From Okapia johnstoni (taxonomy: Eukaryota > Chordata > Mammalia > Artiodactyla > Giraffidae): DNA of 64,000 nt. This document shows, in pieces, positions 1 to 11,390 of this stretch (positions are counted from its first letter, which is position 1; the number at the start of each line of letters is the position of its first letter). A program made the position numbers and the translations under genes. The notes under the pieces were generated by a model that was not told where the DNA came from, made no database searches, and was given only the letters and a program-made list of their open reading frames with translations. Location: assembly GCA_024291935.2 (NCBI GenBank), contig CM044314.1, positions 21,364,001 to 21,428,000 of the forward strand, read 5' to 3'.

Positions 1-650
1 GAAGGACTCATGGGTCCTGGGTCACCTCTTTGCCTGAGTCTCTTCCCCTGAGTTAGGAAATAAGCAACATTAAGCATTTATTCCCCTTGTGGAAATAAAT
101 GGCACAATACGAGGAATTTTAACACAACAATTCAGGCTTGATACACCAACACTGCACTAACCAGCTATAGAGGGCACCCTGGAAGCTCACACTCTGGCCT
201 GGCCTTCAGAGCAGGCAAACAATGTTCCCATGCCTTTTTTCTCCTCTCCACATGCTAGCCAAACCTCATTTCCATTTTTACTCCCTGCAGCTTCTTCTCC
301 CTTGGCTTCTGACTGGCCTGGCCATGCAAATGCCTCCTCCAGGCTCTTTTCTTCCACTGTCGTGCACAGAACACACCACTTGCCTCCTTATTACGAGTCT
401 TCTCTACCTAACCCTTCCTCTGAAACCTCTCCTGAGAAATCGACATCATCATTACTGCGCTCATTCATTCCCCGTGCAGCCATGTAGTATGGCATCCAAC
501 TTGAGGGCCCTGGGGCTGGTGCAAGGACCCCTGGATGGGAGGTCAGAGCTGGGCTGTGACTCTTAAGCTGCTTGGCAGTTATATACCTTGATGATGGTCT
601 AAAAGTCTCATCTGTTGAGAGTTACTTACAATTTTGAGGAGATGTTTTTG
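1..650. other. Unassigned sequence, no gene seen
   Basis: No recognisable repeat or gene. The overlapping open frames at 222-566 and 230-487 are short and serine/proline/leucine-rich, with no motif I recognise, and look like chance frames. Confidence 0.5.
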
Positions 651-654
651 TCTT

Positions 655-765
655 CATGTCACTGAGGCTCAGAAAGGGAGTATGCAGGCTCACAGACCCT
701 GGGAATGGCATGACTAAGTTCACACCTAGACCTCTAGGTCAGAGCCAAGTCACCTCTAGACACAC
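655..765 (-). repeat. MIR SINE fragment
   Basis: A reverse-orientation MIR core is readable: the 'ctgaggctcagaaaggga' motif is followed by a diverged 'aagttcacac' segment and 'aggtcagagcc'. This order is that of MIR read from its 3' half. It is old and diverged, with no TSD visible. Confidence 0.6.
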
Positions 766-769
766 TGGG

Positions 770-1645
770 TGACTTCTGTCTTGGCTCTTCCTGTATGAAG
801 TGGGGTGCCTGCCACTATTTAGAATTGCATGAAGAGCAAGTGTACATCTATGTCCACTGGATCACGGGGTAGTTGGGAAATGCATGTTCTGTCTGGTGCA
901 GAACAGGATGTCTCCCTGGCACCCAGAACCTGGCTTGATATCTAAAATAGGTGTCAACCAATATTTTTTTTTGACTGATAATATAAGCAGAGCCCTAGCA
1001 CAGTACCTGGCAGAGGATGGACATTCCAGAAACTATAGTCAGAGTCATAGGAGGAGGCATTTATACACATGCTCAACCAAGTTGTTTACCATCTCTCTGT
1101 GGATGATAGATGTTGCCTGCCATTCCTGTAAACAATGAATTACGCCTGTTTTCAAGCCATCAGCCATGTAGTTAAGATGTATGTCAAAGGAATCATTTCA
1201 ATGAGCCCAGATTCTTGTGTCTTCCCAAATAGAAACACATTAAAATCATTAACCTGAGATCTTTATTTTTTTGTGATTTTTTGTGACAGCAGTAACCTTT
1301 TGATGTTTGACTAAATGTTTGTTTCTTTCTTTCTTTCAGCAAAAACTCCTATATATCCTAGCTCCTTATTTTCCTCTTTGGTACAGTCCCTTGGAGCTAG
1401 TGAGAGCTGCTTACCCAGGCTATAGTCCTCAGTAATGTCTTCAAATGAAAACTATCAACTTATAGGTTGTGCATTTTTTTTGGTGGACATATGTTCACCT
1501 CATTGCCACAGTCTATGGTCAAGGACCCCCAATGCTCAGCTCGGAGTTTGGCTTCCACTTGTCACCCAAACTTGTCTGTGCTGCTGAGAAAGGTGGTGGC
1601 CACATAGAAGGCAAAAAAGGTGTGACAACCTTCGCCACAAAACAA
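770..1645. other. Unassigned sequence with possible L2 scrap
   Basis: No gene is seen. Around 990-1030 the text 'ctagcacagtacctggcaga' resembles the 3' end of an L2 or MIR element. The open frame at 884-1138 crosses it and has no protein similarity I recognise. Confidence 0.4.
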
Positions 1646-1649
1646 AGGG

Positions 1650-1722
1650 CTTGGTTCTCTTGCTATGCCCATCATACAGATGAGGAAACTGGGGCTCTGA
1701 GTGGTTAAGTTGCCCACAGAAA
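1650..1722 (-). repeat. MIR SINE fragment
   Basis: 'cagatgaggaaactggggct' followed by 'ctgagtggttaagttgccca' is a clear reverse-orientation MIR core. It is short and has lost its ends. Confidence 0.7.
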
Positions 1723-1729
1723 TGAGAAT

Positions 1730-2575
1730 TAAATGAATCACAGAATAAGCTTCTGTTGTCTAACACACAGCAAACACTAAATAAAAGTTTTGATCTTATT
1801 TATTTGAAGGGTTGTTTATCCTTATTCACTGGTCCATATGGCCATCAGGGAGGTGAAGTTACAGGATTCCCTGACCTCCTGCCCTTAGTAGACAGGAGGC
1901 CTTGTCCCCACAGTGCCATTCCGGGGGTTTTCTCTTCCATGCTAAGCAATGCCCCGCAAATAGCCTGAAAATGGCTGTCCTTGCATCGAAACAGAAATCA
2001 AAGAACATCTGGAGGTTTTACCTCCTTTCCAAGCACAACACAGGCTGCAATTCCTTTCTTTCTTTTTAAATTTAAGAAGAGAAAAAATATCCCCCCTAAA
2101 TTCCTAGGGGAAATCCAGAGACAGTTATTCCCATCATATTTTGAGGAAGTCTTGAATCCTTCACTGGCGGATATCGGATTCTCAGAAGGCAACTGACATT
2201 CTGCAAAAGCCATTAGAGCAATGTCATCTGAATGAGGTTTCCAGAATGAAATACTGCAGCCCCACCAGGCAGAAAAACAAACCCAGCCATCAGAGCCCAC
2301 AAACAGGGCCTCACCGAGCACGGACACACAGAGGGACTACAGACATGCAGCCGAGGCTTCTCTGAGCTTCCCAGGACAGTCCACGGGTCCAGAATGTCAT
2401 GCATTTCCACTCCAGCAGGCCAAGGTGAAGCTCAAGGGGATGTTTCATTTCCTCAGTGGGTCACCTCCTTTCTAGAAGGAGAAGAGGACCACACTGGCTT
2501 ATGTTCCCAGGTCACCTGTAGTGACTATACTATATGTTATGTCCCTGTCTGGATACTGGAGATAAAATGGTGTAG
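1730..2575. other. Unassigned sequence, no gene seen
   Basis: No repeat family or gene is recognised. Open frames on both strands between 1981 and 2410 overlap one another and encode no recognisable domain. Confidence 0.45.
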
Positions 2576-2579
2576 AACA

Positions 2580-3470
2580 AACACTTGTATCTGGAGATTA
2601 CATTTAGTGGGAGCAGATGGTAAAACACCAACCATCTGTACCTGTGTGAGCACAATATCACATGCTGTCCAGGAATTTAAATTACAGTCATATAGAGTAA
2701 GATAGAGTGACTGCTTTGTCCTGGGAGACCAGGAAGAGAAGGCGACATCTACACTGAACCCAAAATACTAAACAGGATATAGTCTCATGCACAGGAAAGA
2801 GGCAGAAGGAGGAGCCAACAGTAAGTGCTGGTGATAAAAGCTCAGCATCTCCAAACAAATCCACCTGTGAGGTTGAAACTTAGTGAGAACAAGGGGAGCA
2901 GGTAAGAGAGGAACTTAAGGAAGAGGGCAGGGGCCAGCCTCTACTGGTATGAAAGTGGGTAAAGAGATTGTACCTTATTCTACTTCTGACCAGAGCTGGC
3001 ACAGGCATTGAATGGGAAAGCGACAGCCAGTGAGACAGGTTTCCAAATGATCACTGTGGCTGCCACATAGACAATGAACTGTCAAACATCAAATATCCTT
3101 TCCCAGGTGGCACTAGTGGTAAAGAATCTGTCTGCCAATGCAGGAGATGCAAGAGACCCAGGTTTGATCCCTGGGTTGAGAAGATCCGCTGGAGTAGGAA
3201 ATGGCAACCCACTATGATATTCTTGCCTGGGAAATTCCATAGAGAGAGGAGCCTGGTGGGCTACAGTCCATGGGGTCACAGAGAATCAGACATGACTGAG
3301 TGACTGAGAACATACACAAACACACACAATGGTTCAGGGACTTGCCCAGGATGAAGATACTGAGACAGACAGAATTGGACAAGATTTTAAGAGTCTCATC
3401 AACAGGACTCAGTGATGGATCTTAAAGAAGGGGTGAGGGAAAAGGCATCAAAAGTTAACATGCAGCTGTC
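2580..3470 (+). repeat. Ancient L2-like LINE fragment, split by a SINE
   Basis: The text follows the order of a common mammalian repeat that I associate with L2: a 'gtgggagcagatggtaa' segment, then 'ccagtgagacaggtttcc', then 'gatcactgtggctgccacat'. Beyond the SINE at 3100-3330 comes 'aacaggactcagtgatggat', which is the next expected part. The collinearity on both sides supports one old element. The family name is from memory and less certain than the presence of the repeat. Confidence 0.5.
3100..3330 (+). mobile_element. Bov-tA SINE
   Basis: A tRNA-like head ('ggtaaagaatctg' and the B-box-like 'ggtttgatccctgg') is followed by 'ggaaatggcaacccact', 'gagcctggtgggctacagtc' and 'gactgagtgactgag', the BovB-like 3' part. 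A small duplication adds a few bases in the head. It is diverged, and ends in an ACACA-rich tail. Confidence 0.9.
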
Positions 3471-3474
3471 TATT

Positions 3475-3780
3475 TGAACACGTACCAAACAGTTGAGATG
3501 AGCCAGTGCAGGTAGGATCCAGTTCCTAGAAGGCTGGATTGAGAAAAAGGCAGGATAACCAGGCCAGAATTGGAGGCAAAACTGCACTTTTTGAAATTTC
3601 ATTTGTACAGCTGTCATTTAGAACCAAAAACTCCTCTTTTTATTGACATGGTAAAAACTAGTGAGGCTCCAAGCCTACCCATAAATGCCAATTTAATTCC
3701 AATGTGCTGACCACAGGACAGATAAGCCTACTGCCATGGGAACCTGTGCTTTGAGGGAAGTGCATCTGGAGTTCCAGTGT
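3475..3780. other. Unassigned sequence
   Basis: No gene or definite repeat family seen between the L2-like fragment and the next LTR-like block. Confidence 0.4.
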
Positions 3781-3784
3781 GGGG

Positions 3785-4450
3785 TGTTGGGATCATAGTG
3801 TTAAGGAAAGCCAGAGTCAGACAGATGGGAAAGCAGTGAAAGCAGATTTTATTTAGGAATAACAGCAACACATGAAAAGAGAACTCAGTTTAGAACTGGG
3901 CTCGACTCCAAGTACATGATGGACAAATGGGAATGTACAATCAAGGAGCAGGGTGGTGGACAGTGGATGGAAAATTACTAAAAGGAAGCATCACAGGTAA
4001 GGGGAGATTCTGCCAAATCAACTTGACAAGAATGCTGAAGGCAGCCAGGGTGATCAGATATCACCTGAAAGATGGAGTAAGATGAGGGCATTTGATCAGC
4101 TATTGAGAGTGATCAGATATTGAGGATGAGGGGTTCTGCCTCAACTCACTTAGCAGGAATTTTGCTAAATATGGGAAATTAAAAGGCAGACATAGGAGTC
4201 CAAAGCTAAGAGCTACTTGGGAAGGGTGTTCAGAGGAACATGGCTGAAGTTTGGTCAAGGAGAGTCTTTTGTCAACAGCGCATCCCTGAACAGAGACCCC
4301 CTGCCCTCTGAGGCCTGGGTACAGCAGGAGGGTGAGGCTGGGACTCCAGAAGGCTGGTGGGGAGAGACTGCTCCAAGGACCTGGCAAGAGGAAGTGACTG
4401 ATTTGGCCAGGAGTATGCAAGTGATGTGTTCAGAGCTGTGAGGGTTGGGA
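3785..4450 (-). mobile_element. ERV LTR-like block, minus strand
   Basis: Read on the minus strand, the block ends with an AATAAAATCTGC polyadenylation-like segment (plus strand 'gcagattttattt' near 3842), then a pyrimidine-rich U5-like stretch ending in CCCAACA at 3785. This is the 3' end of an LTR. The 5' border is unclear; 'gacatgaaaca' near 4521 is a possible TG...CA partner. No TSD was found and no internal retroviral genes are present. Confidence 0.5.
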
Positions 4451-4567
4451 GGGAAAGTACATAGGTGATTTTTCTTTTTACCCACTATAAAATGGTATGC
4501 CCCTTTGCAGACATGAAACACTAAAAGGTGAAAATTGCACAGAGATATTTTTTAATGGTGTCAGTAT

Positions 4568-4826
4568 GCTGCTGCTGCTGCTGCTAAGTCGCGTCAGTCG
4601 TGTCCGACTCTGTGTGACCCCATAGATGGCAGCCCACCAGGCTCCTCCATCCCTGGGATTCTCCAGGCAAGAACACTGGAGTGGGTTGCCATTTCCTCCT
4701 CCAGTGCATGAAAGTGAAAAGTGAAAGTGAAGTCGCTCAGTCGTGTCCAACTCTTCGTGACCCCATGGGCTGCAGCCTACCAGGCTCCTCCGTCCATGGG
4801 GTTTCCCAGGCAAGAGTAATGGAGTT
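4568..4826 (-). mobile_element. BovA2 dimeric SINE with TSD
   Basis: Two BovB-derived arms lie in tandem. The first, at about 4590-4705, and the second, at about 4730-4820, both carry 'cagtcgtgtcc' and 'ccaggctcctcc'. They are joined by a 'gaaagtgaaaagtgaaagtg' linker. A (GCT)n tract at 4568 is the reversed (AGC)n tail. The 10-bp direct repeat 'gtgtcagtat' at 4558-4567 and 4827-4836 is the TSD. The copy looks young. Confidence 0.92.
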
Positions 4827-4974
4827 GTGTCAGTATAAAGTGATCTAATTTTGGGGGGGAAGGAAATAGTAATTTTTTAAATATTCACCAAAATGTTATT
4901 GCCCAGTTCTAGAAAATTCACAGTTATTCTACACCAGAGAGATAGTATAAGGAAAAGAAAGGTTTTGTTTTTCT

Positions 4975-5335
4975 TTTTAGAAAGTTTTTTAGTTGAGATA
5001 TACTTGATATATGATATCATAAAGGTTTTAGGTGTACAAACTAATGATTTGATATTTGTGTACATATTAAATGATTGCCACAGTAAGTGTAGCTACCATT
5101 TGTCAAGACACAAAGTTAAATTTTAGGATTTACTCTCTTGGCAACTTTCATATATGCTCTGCAATATTATTGATTATATAAACATGCTGTAAATTACATC
5201 ATCCTGACTTGTTTATTTTATAATTGGGAGTTTGTATCTGTTGACCTCCTTCACCATTTCTTCCCTGTCCCCAAACCTCTTTCCCTCTGGCAACCACCTG
5301 CTCATTCTTCATTCTTTAAATAGTGCTTTCCTGTT
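4975..5335 (-). mobile_element. L1 3'-UTR fragment
   Basis: A minus-strand L1 tail: 'ttgagatatacttgatatat', 'ggttttaggtgtacaaacta' and later 'cctctttccctctggcaacc' follow the usual order of an old L1 3' UTR. The A-rich end is the T-rich stretch at 4965. Confidence 0.75.
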
Positions 5336-6015
5336 TTTAAATTTTATTTTAATTAATTGGAGGATAATTACAATTTTATGATGGTTTTGTCATACATCAA
5401 CATGAATTGGCCACAAGTATTGGAGTATAGCTGATTAACAATGTTGTGACAGTTTCAGGTGGGCAGCAAAGTGAAAATTGCTCAGTCATGTCCAACTCTT
5501 TGCGACTCCATGGACTATACAGTCCATGGAATTCTCCAGGCGAGAGTACTGGAGTGGGTAGCCATTCCCTTCTCCAGGGGATCTTCCCAACTCAGGAATC
5601 AAACCCAGGTTTCCCACATTGCAGGTCAATTCTTTACCAGCTGACCCACCAGCACAGCAAAGGAACTGCATATACATGATCCTTTCTCCCCCAAACCCCT
5701 CTCATTCAGGCTACCACATAACATTGCAGAATTCCCTGTGCTATACAGTAGGTCTTTGTTGATTACCTGTTCTGATATAGCAGTGTGTACATGTCCATCT
5801 CAACTCCCTAGCTATCCCTCCCCTCTCATCCTTCCACCCAGCAACCATAGGTCCATTCTCTAAGTCCGTGAGTTTATTTTGTAAACACGTTTATTTGTAT
5901 CATTTCTTTTTATATTTCACATATAAGAGATGGCATAAATGATAGTTCTCCTTTTCTGTCTGACTTACTTCCCTCATATGACACTTTCTAAGTCCATCCA
6001 TGTTGCTATAAAAGG
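5336..6015 (-). mobile_element. L1 3'-UTR fragment, split by a SINE
   Basis: A second minus-strand L1 3' end. It begins in a T-rich stretch, contains 'cagtttcaggtgggcagcaa' and resumes after the SINE with 'acataacattgcagaattcc', 'ctgtgctatacagtaggtct' and 'aagtccatccatgttgctat'. It abuts the older L1 tail at 4975-5335 in the same orientation. Confidence 0.8.
5466..5655 (-). mobile_element. Bov-tA SINE inserted in L1
   Basis: A reverse Bov-tA: 'gctcagtcatgtccaactct', 'gaattctccaggcgagagta', 'ggatcttcccaactcaggaa' and 'attctttaccagctgaccca'. It interrupts the L1 3' UTR; 'cagcaaag' occurs on both sides (about 5463 and 5653) and is the likely TSD. Confidence 0.93.
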
Positions 6016-6019
6016 CATT

Positions 6020-6190
6020 ACTCAACAGGTTTTTATTAAACCAGGCTCTTTTCTATGCTCCAGAGTGATGGCAGAGAACAACAACAATTTCCTGATTTAT
6101 AGAAACTCTGTTCTCATCAGGGGTAAGCAAATAAGTAAATAAATAAGTATCTGGTATGCTGTTCGGTGGTGGAAAGATTTTGCAGAAAGT
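6020..6190 (+). repeat. L2-like ancient repeat fragment
   Basis: 'accaggctcttttctatgct', then 'gtgatggcagagaacaacaa', 'gtaagcaaataagtaaataa' and 'atctggtatgctg' follow the order of the same ancient repeat as at 2580-3470, from an adjoining part of the consensus. The call rests on recognition of word order. Confidence 0.5.
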
Positions 6191-6455
6191 AAAGGAAGAC
6201 GTCCCATCCAGTAGCCTCTAATAGCCACATTCATCCTCCTTCTTAACACTAAAAACCCTGGATATAACACAATATTCCACAAATACTGGAAGATGCTGAA
6301 AGGTAGAAAAAAGAAAGTAGACTGCCTAGGGACCACAGGGCTTAAGGCGTGCCATGACAGCAAGTTCCCTGGGCTTTCTTATTGCAGGCTTTATATCCCA
6401 CCCAGAGAACTGAACAAGCCTCCAATCTGAAACTGCCAACAGACGTACACAAAAT
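6190..6455. other. Unassigned sequence
   Basis: No gene or definite repeat. The reverse frame at 6097-6363 has no recognisable domain. Confidence 0.4.
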
Positions 6456-6793
6456 ACTCCAAGAAAAGCTTATTCTTCTGAAACATGTATGTGCCATTTA
6501 ACCCAGCAATTATACTCTTGGGCATTTGTCCCAGAGAAATGAAAACTCAAGTTCACATAAAAATCTCACATAAGTGGTCAGTGTGGCTTTATTGTTAATA
6601 GTAAAAAAGAAAACCGAAAACAATCTAGATGTCTGTCAGTGGGTTAAATAAACTGTAATACTCCGTAAGATGGGAGATAACTCAGCACTGAAATGAACAA
6701 ACTGTTGATACAATTTGGATAAATAAATGTCCGAGGAATTATGCTGAAATAAAGAGCCATTTCCAAAGATAACCTACTATATGATTCCTTTTT

Positions 6794-6810
6794 TAAAAGT
6801 TTCCCTTTTT
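6794..6810. repeat. TSD, left copy (RPL10A retrocopy)
   Basis: 'taaaagtttcccttttt' is identical to 7544-7560. It directly precedes the first base of the retrocopy, and the T/A-rich context suits the L1 endonuclease. Confidence 0.95.
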
Positions 6811-7543
<733 letters not shown>

Positions 7544-7560
7544 TAAAAGTTTCCCTTTTT
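7544..7560. repeat. TSD, right copy (RPL10A retrocopy)
   Basis: Identical 17 bases to 6794-6810, immediately after the A-rich tail of the pseudogene. Confidence 0.95.
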
Positions 7561-8147
7561 TATTGAAGTGTAGTTTTTTTTCATGGAAAGACAGTTTATT
7601 TTAAATATAGCAGTGTTTACACGTCAATTTCAAACTATCCCTCCTCCCCACCCTCACCCCGGGCAACCATAAGTTCATTCTTTAAGTCCATGAGTCTGTT
7701 TCTGTTTTGTAAATACATTCATTTGTATCATTTTTATATATTCCACATATAAATGATATATATGATTCCATTTATGCAACATTCTTGAAATGATGCAATT
7801 GTAGAAATGGAGAATAGATTAGTGGTTTTCACGGGTCAGAGATGGGGATGGAATGACATGGGGAGACGAGTGTGGCTATTAAAGTGTGACAAAGGGGATC
7901 CCTGAGATGATGGAAATGTTCTGTATCTTGACTGTGTTACTGTCAATTTTCTGGTTGTGACACTGTATTGCAGTCTTGCAAATTATTACCATTGGGGAAA
8001 ACTGGGTAAATGGTACATGAGATTTCTTTGTATTATTTATTACAACTTATTGTGAGTTTACAATTACCTCAAAATAAAGAGTTAAAAAAATTAAGCAAAG
8101 GGGGAGAGTGGATCCTAGGACAAAGCAGAGACAAAAAGTCCTTCTAA

Positions 8148-8393
8148 ATTTCCCAGAGTTACTCAAATTCATGTCCATTGAGTTGGTGGTGCTATTTAAC
8201 CATCTCATCCTCTACCACTCTCTTCTTTTGCCCTCAATCTTTCCCAGCATTATAGTCTTTTTCAACAAGTTGGCTCTTCGCATCTGTTAACCAAAATATT
8301 GGAGCTTCAGCTTCAGCATCAATCCTTCCAGGGAATATTCAGGGATGATTTCCTTTAAGACTGACTGGTTTGATCTTCTTGCAGTCACTGTTA
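8148..8393 (-). mobile_element. BovB LINE fragment
   Basis: A reverse BovB 3' region: 'catgtccattgagttggtgg', 'ctttcccagcattatagtct', 'ttggagcttcagcttcagca' and 'gatttcctttaagactgact'. Both ends are truncated. 'ttaagcaaag' occurs on both sides (about 8092 and 8411), possibly by chance. Confidence 0.85.
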
Positions 8394-8559
8394 CTACTCC
8401 TTTTCTTTTTAAGCAAAGAAGATTTCTAATTGTGTTTGGCATTCCTGGAATCTTCTTACTGATGCTTTTGCAAGTATACAGTCAAATCAACCCCGCAAAC
8501 TGAACAATCTCCAGAATTTCACATTTTACAATCAGGAAATGTAATGATTCATTTTAAAA

Positions 8560-8766
8560 TTTACATAAGGAAGTGGCAACCCACTCCAGTATTCTTTTTT
8601 TTTTTTTTTTTTTAATTTTTTATTTATTTATTTATTTATTTATTTTTTCCACTCCAGTATTCTTGATTGGAAAATCCCATGGATGGAGGAGCTTGGCAGG
8701 CTTCAGTCCGTGGGGTCGCAAAGATTCAGACACGACTGAGAGACTTAATTCACTTCACTTCACTTG
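8560..8766 (+). mobile_element. 5'-truncated Bov-tA SINE carrying a tail-only insertion
   Basis: The SINE starts internally at 'aggaagtggcaacccactcc' and ends with 'gacacgactgagagactt' and a (TTCAC)n tail. Its body is interrupted after 'ccactccagtattctt' by an A/T tract, after which that same 16-mer is repeated and the SINE continues. Confidence 0.9.
8597..8648 (-). mobile_element. Retroposon insertion consisting only of its tail
   Basis: 52 bases of T-run plus (TTTA)n are flanked by a perfect 16-bp direct repeat (8581-8596 and 8649-8664) that belongs to the host Bov-tA. This is what a minus-strand insertion truncated to its A-rich tail should look like. The (TAAA)n composition resembles the tail of CHR SINEs in this window. 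Confidence 0.75.
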
Positions 8767-8769
8767 AAA

Positions 8770-10015
8770 CCTTAGGAAGAATGACCTAAAAATACAAAGC
8801 AGTTCAGTAGATGTTTGGGTTTTTAATATTTACAATTTGAGCAATTACAACCACATGGTTGTAATTACATGGTTTCCGTCAGTAAACTTCAACACAGGCA
8901 ATGCCCCTCACTTCTTAAGGAAACAGGCAGTTACGGACCAAGGGCACCACTGCCCCGTTCAAGGGAAAAGAATGTGGCAAAATTAGGTAACATATTCTGC
9001 AGAAAATTTCCTAATATGCTTTTTGTCATCACCATCCTTTGAACATATTATCTACAGAAAAAGAATTCTAACCAACGCATGATATTTTGGGTGAAACCAC
9101 AGCATTCAGCATGCCATTCATTCCAGAGGAGTTTCTCCATGCCAGCCTATGTTTTCAATGACAGTCTCTACGAAGCTAAATGAGAAAGACAAAGATTACA
9201 TCTTGTCTTTTACTCTTGAAAGGATTTTCCATGGTGTAAAGTGTGTTGTGATTATGAAAAGCAGGGAAGCAGAGAGTAAAAATCCAAGATTCCTTTTCTT
9301 TCAGTTACTTATTCATTAAAGAAAATAATTATCGAATTCATTATACATGCCAGGTCAGTGCTCAGAGCTGGTGAACAATGCACAGTTGTAGTCTCATGCT
9401 GTTTCCTGCCTAGGACTCTTCCCAATCACTTACTTATGCTTCTTGATCTGCAAAAGGTGAAAATATACCAGTGAGCAAATGGCAACTACTAAAGAAATGT
9501 TCTAAGCAGTGGTCCTTGTGAATTACATTTTAAAAGGAAGACAGCGGAAGTTCAAGCACCAGACCTTCAATTCATTGTTTTTCTAAAACCTTAAGATCTT
9601 TTCAAAAGCAAATGGTTTATTAGCAAGTTAGAATATATGTTTACATTTCTTATTTAGTTGGAAAGTCATAGAAAGGGAGAATAAGGATTTTAGAATTTAC
9701 CATCTGTTTTTGTTGACTGACAGGTAATTCATAATCTCAACCCCTGGGAAACCAACATCATGCAAAATGACAGGGACTCATAGACTCCAAAGATGCTCCT
9801 AAGACTGCCAACGGAGAGTCTTTTGAGGGAAATTTTTAAAAGATAGAGCACCAACTTCGAATACAATTGTCTTCTTGGAACACTTAGGAAGACGGGTGCT
9901 CCTCAGAATGATGAAAAATAATGACCTGCTGATTAGGAGAGAAACCAACTTTATTTAGACCAACAACTAACTTTCTTTTTTCTAGAGAAGTTTGTCTGAG
10001 TTGTCAAAGCTGGAA
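8770..10015. other. Unassigned sequence, no gene seen
   Basis: 1.2 kb with no recognised repeat, long open frame or RNA gene. It is AT-rich with frequent stops in all frames. Confidence 0.5.
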
Positions 10016-10017
10016 AC

Positions 10018-10115
10018 AGTAAACTCTTCAAGGACAGAAATTGTGTTTTATTCAAACCTCCCCAAACCCTGGCAACCCCTGTGATGTAGCAAGTGCTCAA
10101 AAAATTAAAGGAAGA
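10018..10115 (+). repeat. L2 3'-end fragment
   Basis: 'aaggacagaaattgtgtttt', 'cccaaaccctggcaaccc' and 'gtagcaagtgctcaaaaaat' follow the L2 3' end order (text resembling 'agggcagggactgtg', then 'gtaggtgctcaataaat'). Confidence 0.6.
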
Positions 10116-10500
10116 GAGGAAACTCCTTACTCTTTGACAGGGAAAAAGCTAAAATAATTGTATGTATAACCTTTTCCTTTCTGCACCCTCTATGGGACAA
10201 TGTGTTTCTCCTCATTGGCCAGTCTCTGTTTGGCAGAGAAAAGAAGTGAGTGAATGAGCTGAATTAATGAAGGTGAGAGAGAACAGGGGCTCCTGCATGA
10301 GAAATGTAGAAATGGCTTGGAGCCATCTGAGGGAGAATGAGATGCAGTGGGTAGAAGGAGGAAACTGAGAAGGAACAGTCATTAGTCCCGTGCAAGTGAA
10401 GGCTGAAGGGAAGGGATAAGCAAATAGGGCTGTGAAATGGAAATATCTCCTGCCGTATTGATAAACAAGAAACGTCACAGCCCTCAGCGATTTCTGGCCT
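10116..10500. other. Unassigned sequence
   Basis: No gene or repeat recognised. The reverse open frames at 10212-10721 join this stretch to the neighbouring SINE and are chance frames. Confidence 0.4.
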
Positions 10501-10514
10501 CCAAATGTGAATGA

Positions 10515-10698
10515 AGTGAAGTGAAAGTCTCTCAGTCGTGTCCGACTCTTTGCGACCCCAAGGACTATACAGTCCATGGAATTCTCCAGGCCCGAATACT
10601 GGAGTGGGTAGCCTTTCCCTTCTCCAGGGGATCTTCCCACCCCAGGGATCGAAGCTAGGTCTTCTGCATTGCACGCAGATTCTTTACCAGCTAAGCCA
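10515..10698 (-). mobile_element. Bov-tA SINE with TSD
   Basis: A reverse Bov-tA from 'gtgaaagtctctcagtcgtg' to 'attctttaccagctaagcca'. A 13-bp TSD 'caaatgtgaatga' lies at 10502-10514 and 10699-10711. Confidence 0.96.
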
Positions 10699-10711
10699 CA
10701 AATGTGAATGA

Positions 10712-11157
10712 GGGCTCCCAAACTTCCATCCAGGGGATGAAGCCACGCCCCACGGTGACTGCTGAGGAGCTAGGGGAATGCAGGAAGCAAGGTGAACAAG
10801 GAAACAGGATTGACCACAGATAGCTGAGGTGAATAGGAAAGGAATGAATTAAGTGAGCCCAGAGGCTTGCATCTTGCAATACATAGAATGCTACATTCCT
10901 TAACTTGATACTGCCTGCTCTCTTTTGTTGCAAACTTGAATATAGCGTGACTCCCCATCCTGCCTCCTCAGAGCAGTTTTCTCAGAGTTATTGAGATCCT
11001 GTCTCCTGGGCTTGGAGTCCTGAACATTCCCGCCAAATAAAATACCTCTCGTCTTTCAGGTTGTGATTATATTTTTTAGTCGACAAGGCCTTGAGATGAA
11101 AGTGTCAAAAGAGGTTTTCTGGGTGCTTCTCTCTCTTCTGTGCATTTTCTGACCTCT
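10712..11157. other. Unassigned sequence
   Basis: No gene. A segment near 10980-11060 ('ttgagatcctgtctcctggg', 'ccaaataaaatacctctcgt') has a polyadenylation-like signal reminiscent of an LTR end, but nothing else supports that. Confidence 0.35.
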
Positions 11158-11169
11158 CAGGAAAAGTCC

Positions 11170-11378
11170 CTGGTGGCTCAGACAGTAAAGCATCTGCCTG
11201 CAATGCGGGAGACCTGGGTTTGATCCCTAGGTTGGGAAGATCCCCTGGAGAAGGAAATGGCAATCCACTCCAGTACTCTTACCTAGAAAATCCCATGGAT
11301 GGAGGAGCCTGGTGGGCTACAGTCCATGGGATCGCAAAGAGTCGGACACGACTGAGCGACTTCTCTTTTCTCTTCTTT
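11170..11378 (+). mobile_element. Bov-tA SINE with TSD
   Basis: Complete, from 'ctggtggctcagacagtaaa' through 'gggtttgatccctaggttgg' to 'gacacgactgagcgacttct'. A 12-bp TSD 'caggaaaagtcc' lies at 11158-11169 and 11379-11390. Confidence 0.97.
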
Positions 11379-11390
11379 CAGGAAAAGTCC

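Noticed and set aside
1321..1341. Splice-acceptor-like pyrimidine tract ending in CAG
   Set aside because: No coding exon follows, and such tracts are common by chance.
3160..3180. tRNA genes (B-box-like motifs at many sites)
   Set aside because: All B-box-like strings sit at the heads of Bov-tA or CHR SINEs, which derive from tRNA; none folds as a full tRNA in context.
4568..4588. CTG trinucleotide expansion
   Set aside because: It is the short reversed (AGC)n tail of a BovA2 SINE; the plus-strand copy at 40447-40467 shows the same tail.
10212..10721. A 169-codon reverse open frame
   Set aside because: Its N-terminal part is the reverse of a Bov-tA SINE and the rest matches nothing I know, so it is a chance frame.
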